Assembly: GCF_009817885.1 (NCBI RefSeq)
Contig: NZ_CP041764.1
Location: forward strand, 4,092,001 to 4,156,000
DNA length: 64,000 bases
DNA from: Serratia rhizosphaerae
GTDB taxonomy: Bacteria; Pseudomonadota; Gammaproteobacteria; Enterobacterales; Enterobacteriaceae
Direction of reading: 5' to 3'
Part shown: positions 41,291 through 51,015 of the stretch, one piece after another
How the letters are laid out: each line of letters starts with the position of its first letter
How positions within the stretch are numbered: position 1 is the stretch's first letter
Position numbers and translations under genes: made by a program
The notes under the pieces: model-generated
Told to the model about the DNA's origin: nothing
Database searches by the model: none
The model's input: the letters and a program-made list of their open reading frames with translations, nothing else

Positions 41291-41728
41291 TTACGCCTCC
41301 GCTGCGTTGCCGGCCGGAATAAATCCCTGGCGGATCTGTTCCCAGGTGGCCTGCGCCTCGGCGGCGAAGGCGGCGCTGGTGCTGAAGGTCAGCACCATCA
41401 GGTGGCTTTCCAGGCGTACGACCAGCAGTTGCTGCTCGATGGCGATGCCCTGGTTTTCAAAACGCACGCTGACCGCCCGTGCCGGCAGCGGGCCGAAGCT
41501 GCTGTCCTCCACGGCGCGGGCGCTGAATTTCTTCATATCACGCTTCACCTTGGCCAACTGCTGTTGCAGGTAGGCTTCCTCCTGGCCCGGTTTGACATCA
41601 TAGGCGCGGGTGACCACCAGCGTGGCGCGCGCCTGCGGCAGTTTGAGGATGGTGACGCTGGTATCCTGCGCCGCTTCCGGCAGCGTCAGGGTGCCTTCGG
41701 ACAGGGCGTAACGGGTCTGCTGCGTCAT
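41291..41728 (-). CDS. eagR: EagR-type Rhs chaperone (DcrB/DUF1795)
   Basis: Soluble protein of 145 residues with the DUF1795/DcrB pattern: YALSEGTLTLPEAAQDTSV, ILKLPQARATLVVTRAYDVKPGQ, FENQGIAIEQQLLVVRLES and LTFSTSAAF. Such proteins shield the hydrophobic N-terminal segments of Rhs or other T6SS effectors and load them onto VgrG. It overlaps vgrG by four bases (ATGA) and precedes rhs by 3 bases, so vgrG, eagR and rhs form one unit. Confidence 0.9.
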   Translation of the reverse strand: MTQQTRYALSEGTLTLPEAAQDTSVTILKLPQARATLVVTRAYDVKPGQEEAYLQQQLAKVKRDMKKFSARAVEDSSFGPLPARAVSVRFENQGIAIEQQLLVVRLESHLMVLTFSTSAAFAAEAQATWEQIRQGFIPAGNAAEA

Positions 41729-43662
41729 GCGTTGCCCTCCGAAGAGCTGTTGAACACCTTGGCGACTTCCTGCGTGATCTCCGCCGGGGTTGGCGTCGGC
41801 GTTTTACCTTTGGCCGGTTTTTTGATGTTGAGATCCAGCGTGCCGCCGGTGTTGATTTCGCCCTGCGCGCTGGCGTTGATTTCAAACTGGGTGCACTGAA
41901 TCGAGACGGTGCCGTTCGGATTGAGCGTAAGCTTGCTGTCGCCGCTTACCAGCGTGATGCCTTCGCCGGAGCTCAGCATGATCTGCTGCTGCGTCTTCAT
42001 CGCATAGTCGCCGCCCACCAGTTCACTGCGGTTGTACTGGGTCGACTGGCGGTATTCGCCGTTAACCTGGCTTTCATGGTTTTTAGTGACGATAAAGTTG
42101 TGGTGGCCGCCGACGGAGTGGCTCTCGTCATTCTTGACGTTGGTATCCATATTGCGCTCGGCCTGGATCCACACCTGCTCGGAGCCGGCCTTGTCCTCAA
42201 AGCGCAGGGCGTTGGCGTTGTCCGGCGTGCCGTCTTTGGAGCGGCTCATAAAGCCCATCTGGGTGGCGGCGGCCGGCAGCGCCCACGGCGGCATGCTGGC
42301 TTCGTTGTACACGCGGCCGATGACGATTGGCCGGTCCGGGTCACCGTTGATAAAGTCGATCACCACCTCGTCGTTGACGCGCGGGATCTGCACGCCGCCG
42401 AAGCCCTGGCCGGCCCAGGCGCTGGAGACGCGCACCCAGCAGGAGCTGGTGTCGTCGCCTTTGGCCAACCGGTCCCAGTGGAACTTCACCTTGATGCGGC
42501 CGTATTTGTCGGTCCAGATCGACTCGCCCTGCGGGCCGACCACGCGGGCGGTCTGCGGGCCGTGGGTTTTCGGCCACGACGCGCTCTGCGCCGGGCGGAA
42601 CTGCACATCGGCCGGGATGACGGTGAAGTCGATGCGGTGCAGGCTGCCCTGCGTATCGCCGCTGGCGTAGCTGTTTTCGCGCAGGGTATAGCGGGCGGAG
42701 AGCGTCAGGTATTCGCCGTTATCGGCAAGATAGGGCGCTTTGATCAGCGTAAAGGTGTTGCCGGGGGCGATGCCCAGCGCGGTAGCGGTGCCGGTCACCT
42801 GCTGATGCTCGGCCTGCCAGGATTCCTGACGCACGCGCGCGTAGAACTCGCCCTGCTGATGCTCGGTATAGCGGCCGGGCCAGTCGTAGACGTCAATCTG
42901 GCCGGGGGCCGGCGAGGCCGGGTTCTGCCGCGCCTGGAACAGCCAGGCGTTGGGCTTGCGGAAGTCGTAATCGTCCACGCTGTAGATGCCGGGGGTCACC
43001 TGATCGGCCAGCGTCCACTGGCTGATGCCTTCTTCACTGGTGACGCCGCCGGACGGCGTGACGTGGTACGGAATGGTTTCATAGCCGGGGAACGGCTGGT
43101 GATGGTGCGGGTTATCGGCCAGCACCATGGTGTGTTTGTCCTGCTCGTGCTTGAAGTAGTAGTAAATGCCTTCCAGCTCCATCAGGCGGCTGATGAAGTT
43201 AAAGGTGGATTCACTGTACTGCACGCAGTAGCCCCATTGGCGATACTCGCCGGTCAGCTGGTCTTCCAGCTGAATGTTCTGTTCGGCCAGCAGCGCTTTG
43301 ACGATGTCCGGAACGGTCTGTTCCTGGAAGATGCGGAAGTTGCGATCCTTGAGCATCGGCCACAGGTCGGGCTGTACGCGCAGGGCGTACACCGAATAGC
43401 GGGTGCCGCTGATCTCTTCGCTGCTGACGGCGATGGCGGTGATCTTGCCGTTGAGATAGCGGGGCGGGCGCAGCAGGCCGGGGATCGGGATTTCCAGCGT
43501 CAGCGGCTGGCCGAGCAGCGCCTTGCGGTCCAGACGTGCGTCGGTGCTCAGCAGTTCGATGCGGAAATCAAACGGCGTGGACAGGGCTTCGGTGCCTTCC
43601 AGCGAACGAAACAGCAGTTGTTCAGGGCCAAGCGGCGTATAAGCTGTGATGCGGTCTAACAT
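41725..43662 (-). CDS. vgrG: T6SS spike protein VgrG
   Basis: Trimeric needle-tip protein of 645 residues. The gp27-like part occupies roughly residues 1-380 (LDRITAYTPLGPEQLLFRSL, QLEDQLTGEYRQWGYCVQYSESTFNFISRLMELEGIYY). The gp5 OB-fold part has TDKYGRIKVKFHWDR and CWVRVSSAWAGQGFGG. The C-terminal DUF2345-like beta-helix ends in QGEINTGGTLDLNIKKP. No enzymatic extension follows, so it is a carrier rather than an evolved VgrG. ATG 43662 (AAGGATG site) was chosen over the frame start at 43686. Confidence 0.93.
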   Translation of the reverse strand: MLDRITAYTPLGPEQLLFRSLEGTEALSTPFDFRIELLSTDARLDRKALLGQPLTLEIPIPGLLRPPRYLNGKITAIAVSSEEISGTRYSVYALRVQPDLWPMLKDRNFRIFQEQTVPDIVKALLAEQNIQLEDQLTGEYRQWGYCVQYSESTFNFISRLMELEGIYYYFKHEQDKHTMVLADNPHHHQPFPGYETIPYHVTPSGGVTSEEGISQWTLADQVTPGIYSVDDYDFRKPNAWLFQARQNPASPAPGQIDVYDWPGRYTEHQQGEFYARVRQESWQAEHQQVTGTATALGIAPGNTFTLIKAPYLADNGEYLTLSARYTLRENSYASGDTQGSLHRIDFTVIPADVQFRPAQSASWPKTHGPQTARVVGPQGESIWTDKYGRIKVKFHWDRLAKGDDTSSCWVRVSSAWAGQGFGGVQIPRVNDEVVIDFINGDPDRPIVIGRVYNEASMPPWALPAAATQMGFMSRSKDGTPDNANALRFEDKAGSEQVWIQAERNMDTNVKNDESHSVGGHHNFIVTKNHESQVNGEYRQSTQYNRSELVGGDYAMKTQQQIMLSSGEGITLVSGDSKLTLNPNGTVSIQCTQFEINASAQGEINTGGTLDLNIKKPAKGKTPTPTPAEITQEVAKVFNSSSEGNA

Positions 43663-43781
43663 AGAAACATCCTTGGTGAATGACACTCCTCGTTACGGCG
43701 GCGTGGCCTTGGACCGGGGTAGTGATGTCAATCGCGTGGAGGTAAAACGGCGCCGTCTGACGGCGCCGGAATAGGGGACAA

Positions 43782-45218
43782 TTAACCGGCGTCGGTCGGC
43801 GCTACCAGCCAGGTGCCGGCATGCTCGATCGTCAGCTGTTGGCGGCGCAATCTATCGTCGTTACGGTGGATTTCCAACTGATAGGTGCCCGGCGCCAGAT
43901 CCAGGCTGGCGAAGCCGTTAGTGCTTGGCTGCAGCGACTGGACTTTGCCGTCTAGCGTCACTTTTTCACCCGGGCGCAGTTTGAAATAGACCATCGCCAC
44001 CGGCGCAGGCGGCGGTGCGGCTTCCTGCGCAGCGCTGTCCAGCTGCGGCGCGCTTTGCTGCGGTGACAGCGTCTTGTCGGCCGGCGCGCCGTTTTCCGCC
44101 GCCGCGGTCGGCGCGGCGTCGTCCGGAGAGCTGCTGAGCCAGGAGATGATGCCAATCACCAGCAGCGCGGCAACGCCCGCCCCGATCATCATCGGCCGGG
44201 AGAACGTCATACCGCCGACGGTTATGCTGCCGGCGGCGGCAGTGCCGGTAGCCGGAGTGCTGGCCGGCAGCGGGGGTTCCGGCGCGGCGGCCGGCGTGCT
44301 GATGATTTCTGCTTCGTCGGCCACCGGCAGGTGCAGCAGCTCGGCCATTTCATCGATGGTTTGCGGCCGTTCTTCCGGTTTCAGCGCCAGCGTCTGGTCG
44401 ATTACGCGCAGCAGCTCCGGCGAGTAGCCTTCGGGGCGGCGTTCGCTCAGCGGCTGGTAGCTGTCTTCAATGCTGCGCACCACGCTGACCGGCGGCGGGT
44501 TGCCGACGATCAGGGTATGCAGCACCGCGCCGAGCGCATAGATATCCGTCCACGGGCCCTGCTCGCCGTCGCTGTTTTCGGTGTATTGCTCGATGGGCGC
44601 GTAGCCCGGCTTCAGCATGATTTCCGTTTCGTCGGACAGGTTGCCGATCTCTTTACGGGCCGAGCCGAAGTCCAGCAGCACCGGCAGCTGATTCTCCTGG
44701 ATTTGGATATTATCCAGCGAGATATCGCGGTGCAGGTAGCCTTCCTGATGGATGGTGTCGATCGCGCTGAACAGCGGCGGCAGCAGCCGGCGGATCCACG
44801 CCTCGTCAATCATCGCCGGCTGCTGCAGGCGGAAGTTTTTCAGCGTGGTGCCGCTGTAGAACTGGGTGCCCATATAGGCGGTGCCGTTCTCTTCCCAGAA
44901 GCGCAGCACGTGCAGCAGCCCCGGGTGGGAGAAACGGGCCAGCAGGCGCGCCTCCTGAATAAAGCTGTTCAGGCCGGCCTGAAAGGTTTTGCTGAAACGT
45001 TCGCCACGCAGGCTGAGGGTCAGGTCGTCATTGCGTTTGGCCAACTGGGTCGGCATGTATTCTTTAATGGCGATGGTGCGTTCAAGCTGGTGGTCGTAGG
45101 CGCGATAGACGATGCCGAAGCCGCCTTCGCCGATCACTTCCTTGATCTCGAACTCATTGAACCGATAGCCGATCGGCAGGCTGTTTGAGTTCGGTTTTTT
45201 GATCCCGTTTCCGGACAT
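43782..45218 (-). CDS. ppkA: T6SS serine/threonine kinase PpkA
   Basis: Membrane-anchored Hanks-type kinase of 478 residues. The glycine loop is GEGGFGIVY, catalytic Lys52 is in AIKEYMP, the HRD motif is His163-Asp165 (HRDISLDN) and DFG is Asp183-Gly185, so it should be active. A Pro/Ala linker leads to one transmembrane helix at about residues 345-365 (MMIGAGVAALLVIGIISWL), and the last ~110 residues would be periplasmic (PEGA-like VYFKLRPGEKVTLDG). Its substrate in Serratia and Pseudomonas systems is the FHA protein, encoded at 54236 here; PppA reverses it. Confidence 0.93.
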   Translation of the reverse strand: MSGNGIKKPNSNSLPIGYRFNEFEIKEVIGEGGFGIVYRAYDHQLERTIAIKEYMPTQLAKRNDDLTLSLRGERFSKTFQAGLNSFIQEARLLARFSHPGLLHVLRFWEENGTAYMGTQFYSGTTLKNFRLQQPAMIDEAWIRRLLPPLFSAIDTIHQEGYLHRDISLDNIQIQENQLPVLLDFGSARKEIGNLSDETEIMLKPGYAPIEQYTENSDGEQGPWTDIYALGAVLHTLIVGNPPPVSVVRSIEDSYQPLSERRPEGYSPELLRVIDQTLALKPEERPQTIDEMAELLHLPVADEAEIISTPAAAPEPPLPASTPATGTAAAGSITVGGMTFSRPMMIGAGVAALLVIGIISWLSSSPDDAAPTAAAENGAPADKTLSPQQSAPQLDSAAQEAAPPPAPVAMVYFKLRPGEKVTLDGKVQSLQPSTNGFASLDLAPGTYQLEIHRNDDRLRRQQLTIEHAGTWLVAPTDAG

Positions 45219-45264
45219 AGTGACTACTCTCTGTGATCAACTGGCCGCCGCGGCGGCCGGGGCG

Positions 45265-47973
45265 TTAAGCCTGAAATTGACAAATAAACTCGTTGTTTTG
45301 CAGCGCGATATGCAGCTGGCGGTAGCGCTGGTCGTTGGCTCTGGCCGACAGCAGGGTATGGCTGATCTGCGGCAGCAGGGTATTGGTCAGGATGGCGTCG
45401 ACCATACGCCCGCCGGATTCCACCTCGGTGCAGCGGCTGACGATCTGTTCGATCACCGCGTCGTCGAAGGTGGTGGTAATGTCGTGGTTTTCCGCCATCC
45501 GGCGTTGGACGCGGCCCAGTTGCAGACGCACGATGTTGCCCAGCGTGGCGTCGGTCAGCGGGTAGTAAGGTACCACCAGCAGACGGCCGAGCAGCGCCGC
45601 CGGGAACACCTCCAGCAGCGGCTGACGCAGCGCGCCGCTCAGCGCTTCCGGCTCCGGCATCAGGTCAGGGTCGCTGCACAGGCCGGCGATTAAGTCGGTG
45701 CCGACGTTGGAGGTCAGAATAATAATGGTGTTGCGGAAATCGATATGGCGGCCCTCGCCGTCCTCCATCCAGCCTTTATCGAACACCTGGAAGAAGATTT
45801 CGTGCACGTCCGGGTGCGCTTTTTCAATTTCGTCCAGCAGCACCACGCTGTAAGGACGGCGACGCACCGCTTCGGTCAGCACGCCGCCTTCGCCGTAGCC
45901 GACGTAGCCCGGAGGCGCGCCTTTCAGCGTCGATACGGTGTGCGACTCCTGGAACTCGCTCATATTGATGGTGATAACGTTCTGCTCGCCGCCGTACAGC
46001 GTTTCCGCCAGCGCCAGCGCGGTTTCGGTCTTGCCGACGCCGGACGGGCCGGCCAGCAGGAAGACGCCCACCGGTTTGTTCGGGTCGTCCAGCCGGGCGC
46101 GCGAGGTGCGTACGCGGCGGGCGATCAGGTCCAGCGCGTGGCGCTGACCGATGACCCGCTCGTTCAGGGTGTCGGACAGCTGCAGCACCGCTTCGATTTC
46201 GTTTTTCACCATGCGGCCCAGCGGGATGCCGGTCCAGTCGGCGACCACGGCGGCGACGATATTGGCGTCCACCGCGGCGAAGATCAGCGGCGCTTCGCCC
46301 TGCAGCGTAGCCAGCTGCTGTTGCAGCACGGCCAGTTGGGCGCGCAGTTCATCTGCCGACGGCGCCGGTTCTGCGGCTTCAGCCGCCTCGGCGGTTTCCG
46401 CCGGCGTTTCCGCATCGCTGTCGGTTGTGGCGTCGTCGTCCGGTGCCGCTTCCTGCTGATGCAGTCGGGCGCGCAGATCGATGATTTGCGCAATCAGCCC
46501 CTGTTCTTCCTGCCAGCGTTCGGTCAGCTGCGTCAGCTGCTGCTGCAGCTCGCTCAGCTGCGCTTCGATCGCCGCCGGGCGCTGCGGATCGCCGATGCCG
46601 ACCTTGGTTTCGCGGCGGGCGATATCCAGTTCAATCTGCAGCGCGTCGATGCGGTGGCGGCAATCTTCCACCTGAGCCGGCTCGGCGTGCTGGCTGACCG
46701 CGACGCGGGCGCAGGCGGTATCCAGCAGCGCCACGGCCTTATCCGGCAGTTGACGCGCCGGGATATAGCGGTGGGAGAGACGCACCGCGGCGTCGACCGC
46801 TTCGTCGAGCAGCAGCACGCGGTGGTGCTGTTCCAGCGGGCTGACGGTGCTGCGCAGCATCAGCAGCGCTTTCTCTTCGTCCGGCTCGTGCACCTGCACC
46901 ACCTGGAAGCGGCGGGTCAGCGCCGGGTCCTTCTCGATGTATTTTTTGTATTCCGCCCAGGTGGTCGCGCCGATGGTGCGCAGCTGACCGCGCGCCAGCG
47001 CCGGCTTCAGCAGGTTGGCGGCGTCGCCGGTGCCCTGCGCGCCGCCGGCGCCGATCAGCGTATGAATTTCATCGATAAACAGAATAATCGGCGTCGGGCT
47101 GGACTGGACTTCGTCAATCACCGTCTGCAGGCGTTTTTCGAACTCGCCCTTCATGCCGGCGCCGGCCTGCAGCATGCCGATATCCAGCAGGTACAGCTGC
47201 ACGTCGCGCAGCTGCGGCGGTACGTCGCCGGCGACGATGCGCAGCGCCAGGCCTTCCACCACGGCGGTTTTACCGACGCCGGCCTCGCCGGTCAGCAGCG
47301 GGTTGTTCTGCCGGCGGCGCATCAGGATATCGACGATCTGGCGGATCTCTTCGTCACGGCCGCTGACCGGATCGATTTCGCCGTTGCGTGCGCGCGCCGT
47401 CATATCCTGCGCATATTGCGCCAGCACGCTTCCGCCGGACTGGCCCGGTACGGACACGGCAGCCGGTTCGCCGGCGGCGCTTTGCGCCTGAGCGTTTTCC
47501 GACGAATTGCCGACAATGGCGGCAAACTGGTCCATCAGCAGATCGGCGTTGATGCGTTCGAACTGGCCGGAAATGGCTTTCAGCAGATGGCGCAGGCTGT
47601 AGGTTTTCAGGATCCCCAGCAGTAAATGGCCGCCACGTATGGCGTGCGCGCCGAACTTCAGCGAGCCGTAGACCCAGGCGCGCTCGACCGCGCTGTCGAT
47701 ATGTTCGGACAGATCGGAGATGGCGCTGGCGCCGCGCGGCAGGCGATCCAGGGCGTCGACGATATCGCGCGTCAGTTGGTCTTCGTCGAGGGCGAAGTGG
47801 CGGATAATCTGCTGCAGATCGCCATCCTGCGCCTGCATCAGCTGATGCAGCCAGTGCGCCAGTTCAACATAAGGGTTGCCACGCAGCTTACAAAAAGCCG
47901 TGGCGCTTTCCAGGGAGGTGAAAAGCAGGCTATCCAGTTTGCCAAAGAGTACCGAGCGGCTGATTTCTGACAT
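45265..47973 (-). CDS. clpV: T6SS sheath-disassembly ATPase ClpV (TssH)
   Basis: AAA+ unfoldase of 902 residues that recycles the contracted TssB-TssC sheath. The N-domain lies at 1-160. The first Walker A is at residues 229-236 (GEAGVGKT) and the second around 645 (GPSGVGKT). An acidic Ala/Glu-rich insertion (DDDATTDSDAETPAETAEAA) lies within the coiled-coil middle region, where most ClpV proteins are shorter. The gene sits between tssG and ppkA, 46 bases before ppkA. Confidence 0.96.
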   Translation of the reverse strand: MSEISRSVLFGKLDSLLFTSLESATAFCKLRGNPYVELAHWLHQLMQAQDGDLQQIIRHFALDEDQLTRDIVDALDRLPRGASAISDLSEHIDSAVERAWVYGSLKFGAHAIRGGHLLLGILKTYSLRHLLKAISGQFERINADLLMDQFAAIVGNSSENAQAQSAAGEPAAVSVPGQSGGSVLAQYAQDMTARARNGEIDPVSGRDEEIRQIVDILMRRRQNNPLLTGEAGVGKTAVVEGLALRIVAGDVPPQLRDVQLYLLDIGMLQAGAGMKGEFEKRLQTVIDEVQSSPTPIILFIDEIHTLIGAGGAQGTGDAANLLKPALARGQLRTIGATTWAEYKKYIEKDPALTRRFQVVQVHEPDEEKALLMLRSTVSPLEQHHRVLLLDEAVDAAVRLSHRYIPARQLPDKAVALLDTACARVAVSQHAEPAQVEDCRHRIDALQIELDIARRETKVGIGDPQRPAAIEAQLSELQQQLTQLTERWQEEQGLIAQIIDLRARLHQQEAAPDDDATTDSDAETPAETAEAAEAAEPAPSADELRAQLAVLQQQLATLQGEAPLIFAAVDANIVAAVVADWTGIPLGRMVKNEIEAVLQLSDTLNERVIGQRHALDLIARRVRTSRARLDDPNKPVGVFLLAGPSGVGKTETALALAETLYGGEQNVITINMSEFQESHTVSTLKGAPPGYVGYGEGGVLTEAVRRRPYSVVLLDEIEKAHPDVHEIFFQVFDKGWMEDGEGRHIDFRNTIIILTSNVGTDLIAGLCSDPDLMPEPEALSGALRQPLLEVFPAALLGRLLVVPYYPLTDATLGNIVRLQLGRVQRRMAENHDITTTFDDAVIEQIVSRCTEVESGGRMVDAILTNTLLPQISHTLLSARANDQRYRQLHIALQNNEFICQFQA

Positions 47974-48057
47974 GGTTTTCCTCGTAGGGGCAGGGCAAGT
48001 CCTGCCTGCGTTTTAAACATATCGATGTAATTGACGGACGCGGCAGTGCGCGCCCTG

Positions 48058-49128
48058 CTAAATATCTTCCAGCGGTTCCGGGCTGAAAATCAGATCGCCG
48101 GCGTCGTGCTGACGCCGTTCGGCGGCCATCCAGCTGCTGAGCCCCAGCCGCTGAGCGCCGCCGAGCTGGGTGCCGATCAGCTGTTCTTTTGCCAGAATCA
48201 GCCGGACTTCCCAGACAAATTCGATGCCCAGATACTGGCGCACCCAGTCGCGCAGCTGTTCGCACAGTTCGGCGCCGGGCAGGAAACGGTCGTATTCCTG
48301 CTGCGACATCGGGCCTAGCTCGATGCGGAACTTGTGCTGCACGTCGCGCACCGCCACGCCGAGAAACGCCGACTCGCCCAGCCGCGGTGCGCCGCGCCCG
48401 GCCTTAAGCCGCGCCTGTTCACGCGGGTCAACGCGCAGCCAGTGCGGCACGTTCTCCACGATGCGCACCGGCACCTGGAAATAGCCGCGTAAAATTTTGC
48501 TCAGGCCTTCCGGGTCGCGGCTGTGGCGAATCAGATGACCGGCCATAAAATGCTTGGCGTGCGCGTTGATGCTGTCGCGCTGGCGCTGCGCCGGCTGGCC
48601 GTTGCCGATCAGGCTCGACAGATAGTCGTTAAAGCTGCCGTTGTCGGGCCGGTCGAGCGACACCGTCGGCTGCGCATCGGCCCAGGCGCGGTAAAACAGC
48701 AGCGTCAGGCGGTGATGAAACAGGTCGGCGAAGGCCGTCAGGGTGGTGTCCTGATGGTGGTAAATCCGTTCGCGCGCGTATTCGGTCAGGTGCAGCGGCA
48801 GCGGGCCGTTGGGGCCGAACAGGCCGAAACTGAGGATCGACACGTCATGCAGCGGGCTGCCGCTGCGCGGCGTGACCTTGGCCAGCGTCGACGGTGCGAA
48901 AGAGAGCGACGGCTCCTGCCCCAGACGCAGCATTTCATGGCGCGGCAGCGGGGCGCGCCCCAGCAGATAAGCCTGGCCGCCCTGAGCGTCCAGCCGGCGC
49001 AGCAGCTGGAACAGATCGTAACGGTAAGGCGCGGCGCGCAGCCGCAGCCAGAAGTCGTCCGGCAGGCGGTGCAGCGCGTTGATCTGCGGCGCGTCGCTGG
49101 CCGGCAGTTCGGTTACGCTTTCACTCAT
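48058..49128 (-). CDS. tssG: T6SS baseplate protein TssG
   Basis: Baseplate wedge component of 356 residues that pairs with two TssF subunits. Family blocks include APYRYDLFQLLRRLDAQGG, RLGQEPSLSFAPSTL, LSFGLFGPNGPLPLHLTEY and FADLFHHRLTLLFYRAWAD. It overlaps the tssF stop by four bases (ATGA). An 84-base gap precedes clpV. Confidence 0.95.
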   Translation of the reverse strand: MSESVTELPASDAPQINALHRLPDDFWLRLRAAPYRYDLFQLLRRLDAQGGQAYLLGRAPLPRHEMLRLGQEPSLSFAPSTLAKVTPRSGSPLHDVSILSFGLFGPNGPLPLHLTEYARERIYHHQDTTLTAFADLFHHRLTLLFYRAWADAQPTVSLDRPDNGSFNDYLSSLIGNGQPAQRQRDSINAHAKHFMAGHLIRHSRDPEGLSKILRGYFQVPVRIVENVPHWLRVDPREQARLKAGRGAPRLGESAFLGVAVRDVQHKFRIELGPMSQQEYDRFLPGAELCEQLRDWVRQYLGIEFVWEVRLILAKEQLIGTQLGGAQRLGLSSWMAAERRQHDAGDLIFSPEPLEDI

Positions 49129-51011
49129 ATCAGCGTCCTTTTGCCCATGCGCGCCTGCCAGTGGGCGATTTCACCGCGCTGCTGACTGGACAGCGTCATT
49201 TCGGTAAAGGTATTCATCGCCACTAGCCGTGAGAACAGCCGTTCCAGCACGCTGCCGAGCAGATAAGGGCTGTTGCCGGAGAACGCCTGATCGTCAACGG
49301 TCAGGTCGATGGCGATGCCGCGGGCGAACACGATCGGCCCCGGCTCCGGCACCCGGCGGTACACCGGCCGCAGGTTGCAGCTGCGCACGCCCTGAATCTG
49401 TTTGGCGATTGCCGGCTCGCTCAGGTTGCCGTACAGGCCGAGCAGCTGACGCAGGCTGGCGGCGCCCTGTTCCGGATCGCCGTCCATCAGGCTCAGGTAG
49501 TTAAGCTGCAGTTGGCTGATCAGCCGCCAGGTGATCATGCCTTCCGCCAGCGCCGGCCGCGGCGGCGTCGGCCCTTTGCGCAGAAATACCCGCTTGATTG
49601 GGATAGAGTCCGGCATCACGAAGTTGCCCTGATCCTGCTGCATCAGCATCAACGGCAGATCGCGGCTGGTGCACAGCACGTCGGCCGTCAGGTATTTGAG
49701 ATCGCTGTGCCAGGGCGACTGGCGCTCATCCACCAGCGAGACGAACACTTCGGAACCGACATAGCCGGTGCGGGTGCCGTAGCGCCGGGCGTGAGAGGAA
49801 AGGGTGCGCTGTTCGCGCCGCAGCGAGAAGTAGGCGCCGTAGTTGCCGTCGTCTTCGCTCAGCGTGCTGTAAAACGGCCGGAACTCCTGCTCATAGCGTT
49901 TCTCGCTGGCGCTGCCGCCCAACCTTTGCACCGAGAACACTTCATAATCCAGCGGACGGATATTATCGACCACCAGATGGTATTCGTGATTTTTTTCGTT
50001 GAGGGTGATGCGTTCGGCCACCTTCGGGAACAGGTTAATCACCGGCGTGCAGTGCAGCGCCAGATGGCTGACGTCAATCACCCGCTCCAGCGCGGCGTCG
50101 TGGCGGTCCAGCAGTACCACGATCTCAAACTGGCGCAGCGTTTTCTTGCCTTCGCGCACGCTGCGCAGCAGCGGCTGCAGCCCGCTGATGCTGAAGAACT
50201 GGAAGCGCGCCGGGAAGGCGAAGTATTCCTGCAGCAGACGGTAGCCGTCGAAGTTGCGCAGGTCGTTCGGCAGCAGCGCCTGTTCCGGGGCGAAGCCTTC
50301 CTGACGCAGCGCGTCATCCGCCAGCACGCGCCGCTGCGGCTGCGCCTCCACCGTCTGGCACAGCATGCCGACGCTGTGCTGCATCAGCAGCTCCAGCAGT
50401 TGCTGCGCCTGCATATCCGGCCCGGAGAGGTAGAACATCAGGTTGTCGAGATCCAGACTGTTCAGCGTGACGGTGTCATAGCACTCCAGCCGGATGCGCA
50501 GCGCGCTGACGCAGCCGCGGTTTTGCAACCCGAGGGAGGAAAACGGAATATCGGCCGGAATGCCGCCCAGTTCCACGCTGGCCAGCCGCACCGGCTGCAG
50601 CGTGACGTCGTGGGCGGTGGTATAGCTACAGGTGATGCCGTTCTTTTTCAGCGTCTGGCTGTCCATCATGGTGCCGCGCGGTACGGTAAAACCGTTGCTG
50701 ATGTCGCCTTTGCTGCTGTCCGGCTGCAGTTCGGCAATCGCCATCGACGGCGTCGGCGACAGATAGTTCGGATAGATAATTTCCAGCAGCCGCTGCGAGA
50801 AACGCGGGAATTCCGCGTCCATTTTCAGCTGTACGCGCGAGGTCAGGAAGGCGAAGCCCTCCATCAGACGCTCGATATAAGGATCCGCCACGTCGATGCC
50901 GCGCATACCGAGACGCCCGGCGACCTTCGGGTACTGTTCGGCGAACTCCGCGCCCATCTCGCGCAGATAGGCCAGTTCGCGGTTGTAATACTCTAACAGT
51001 TTACTGTCCAT
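49125..51011 (-). CDS. tssF: T6SS baseplate protein TssF
   Basis: Baseplate protein of 628 residues. It starts MDSKLLEYYNRELAYLREMG, the standard TssF N-terminus, with FAEQYPKVAGRLGMRG and PYIERLMEGFAFLTSRVQLK following. It lies 4 bases after tssE and is coupled to tssG. Length is normal for the family. Confidence 0.96.
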   Translation of the reverse strand: MDSKLLEYYNRELAYLREMGAEFAEQYPKVAGRLGMRGIDVADPYIERLMEGFAFLTSRVQLKMDAEFPRFSQRLLEIIYPNYLSPTPSMAIAELQPDSSKGDISNGFTVPRGTMMDSQTLKKNGITCSYTTAHDVTLQPVRLASVELGGIPADIPFSSLGLQNRGCVSALRIRLECYDTVTLNSLDLDNLMFYLSGPDMQAQQLLELLMQHSVGMLCQTVEAQPQRRVLADDALRQEGFAPEQALLPNDLRNFDGYRLLQEYFAFPARFQFFSISGLQPLLRSVREGKKTLRQFEIVVLLDRHDAALERVIDVSHLALHCTPVINLFPKVAERITLNEKNHEYHLVVDNIRPLDYEVFSVQRLGGSASEKRYEQEFRPFYSTLSEDDGNYGAYFSLRREQRTLSSHARRYGTRTGYVGSEVFVSLVDERQSPWHSDLKYLTADVLCTSRDLPLMLMQQDQGNFVMPDSIPIKRVFLRKGPTPPRPALAEGMITWRLISQLQLNYLSLMDGDPEQGAASLRQLLGLYGNLSEPAIAKQIQGVRSCNLRPVYRRVPEPGPIVFARGIAIDLTVDDQAFSGNSPYLLGSVLERLFSRLVAMNTFTEMTLSSQQRGEIAHWQARMGKRTLI

Positions 51012-51015
51012 CGCC

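Noticed and set aside
45745..47625. Plus-strand frame of 626 codons opposite clpV
   Set aside because: Shadow of the clpV gene with Arg/Gln/His-rich sequence and no start signal.
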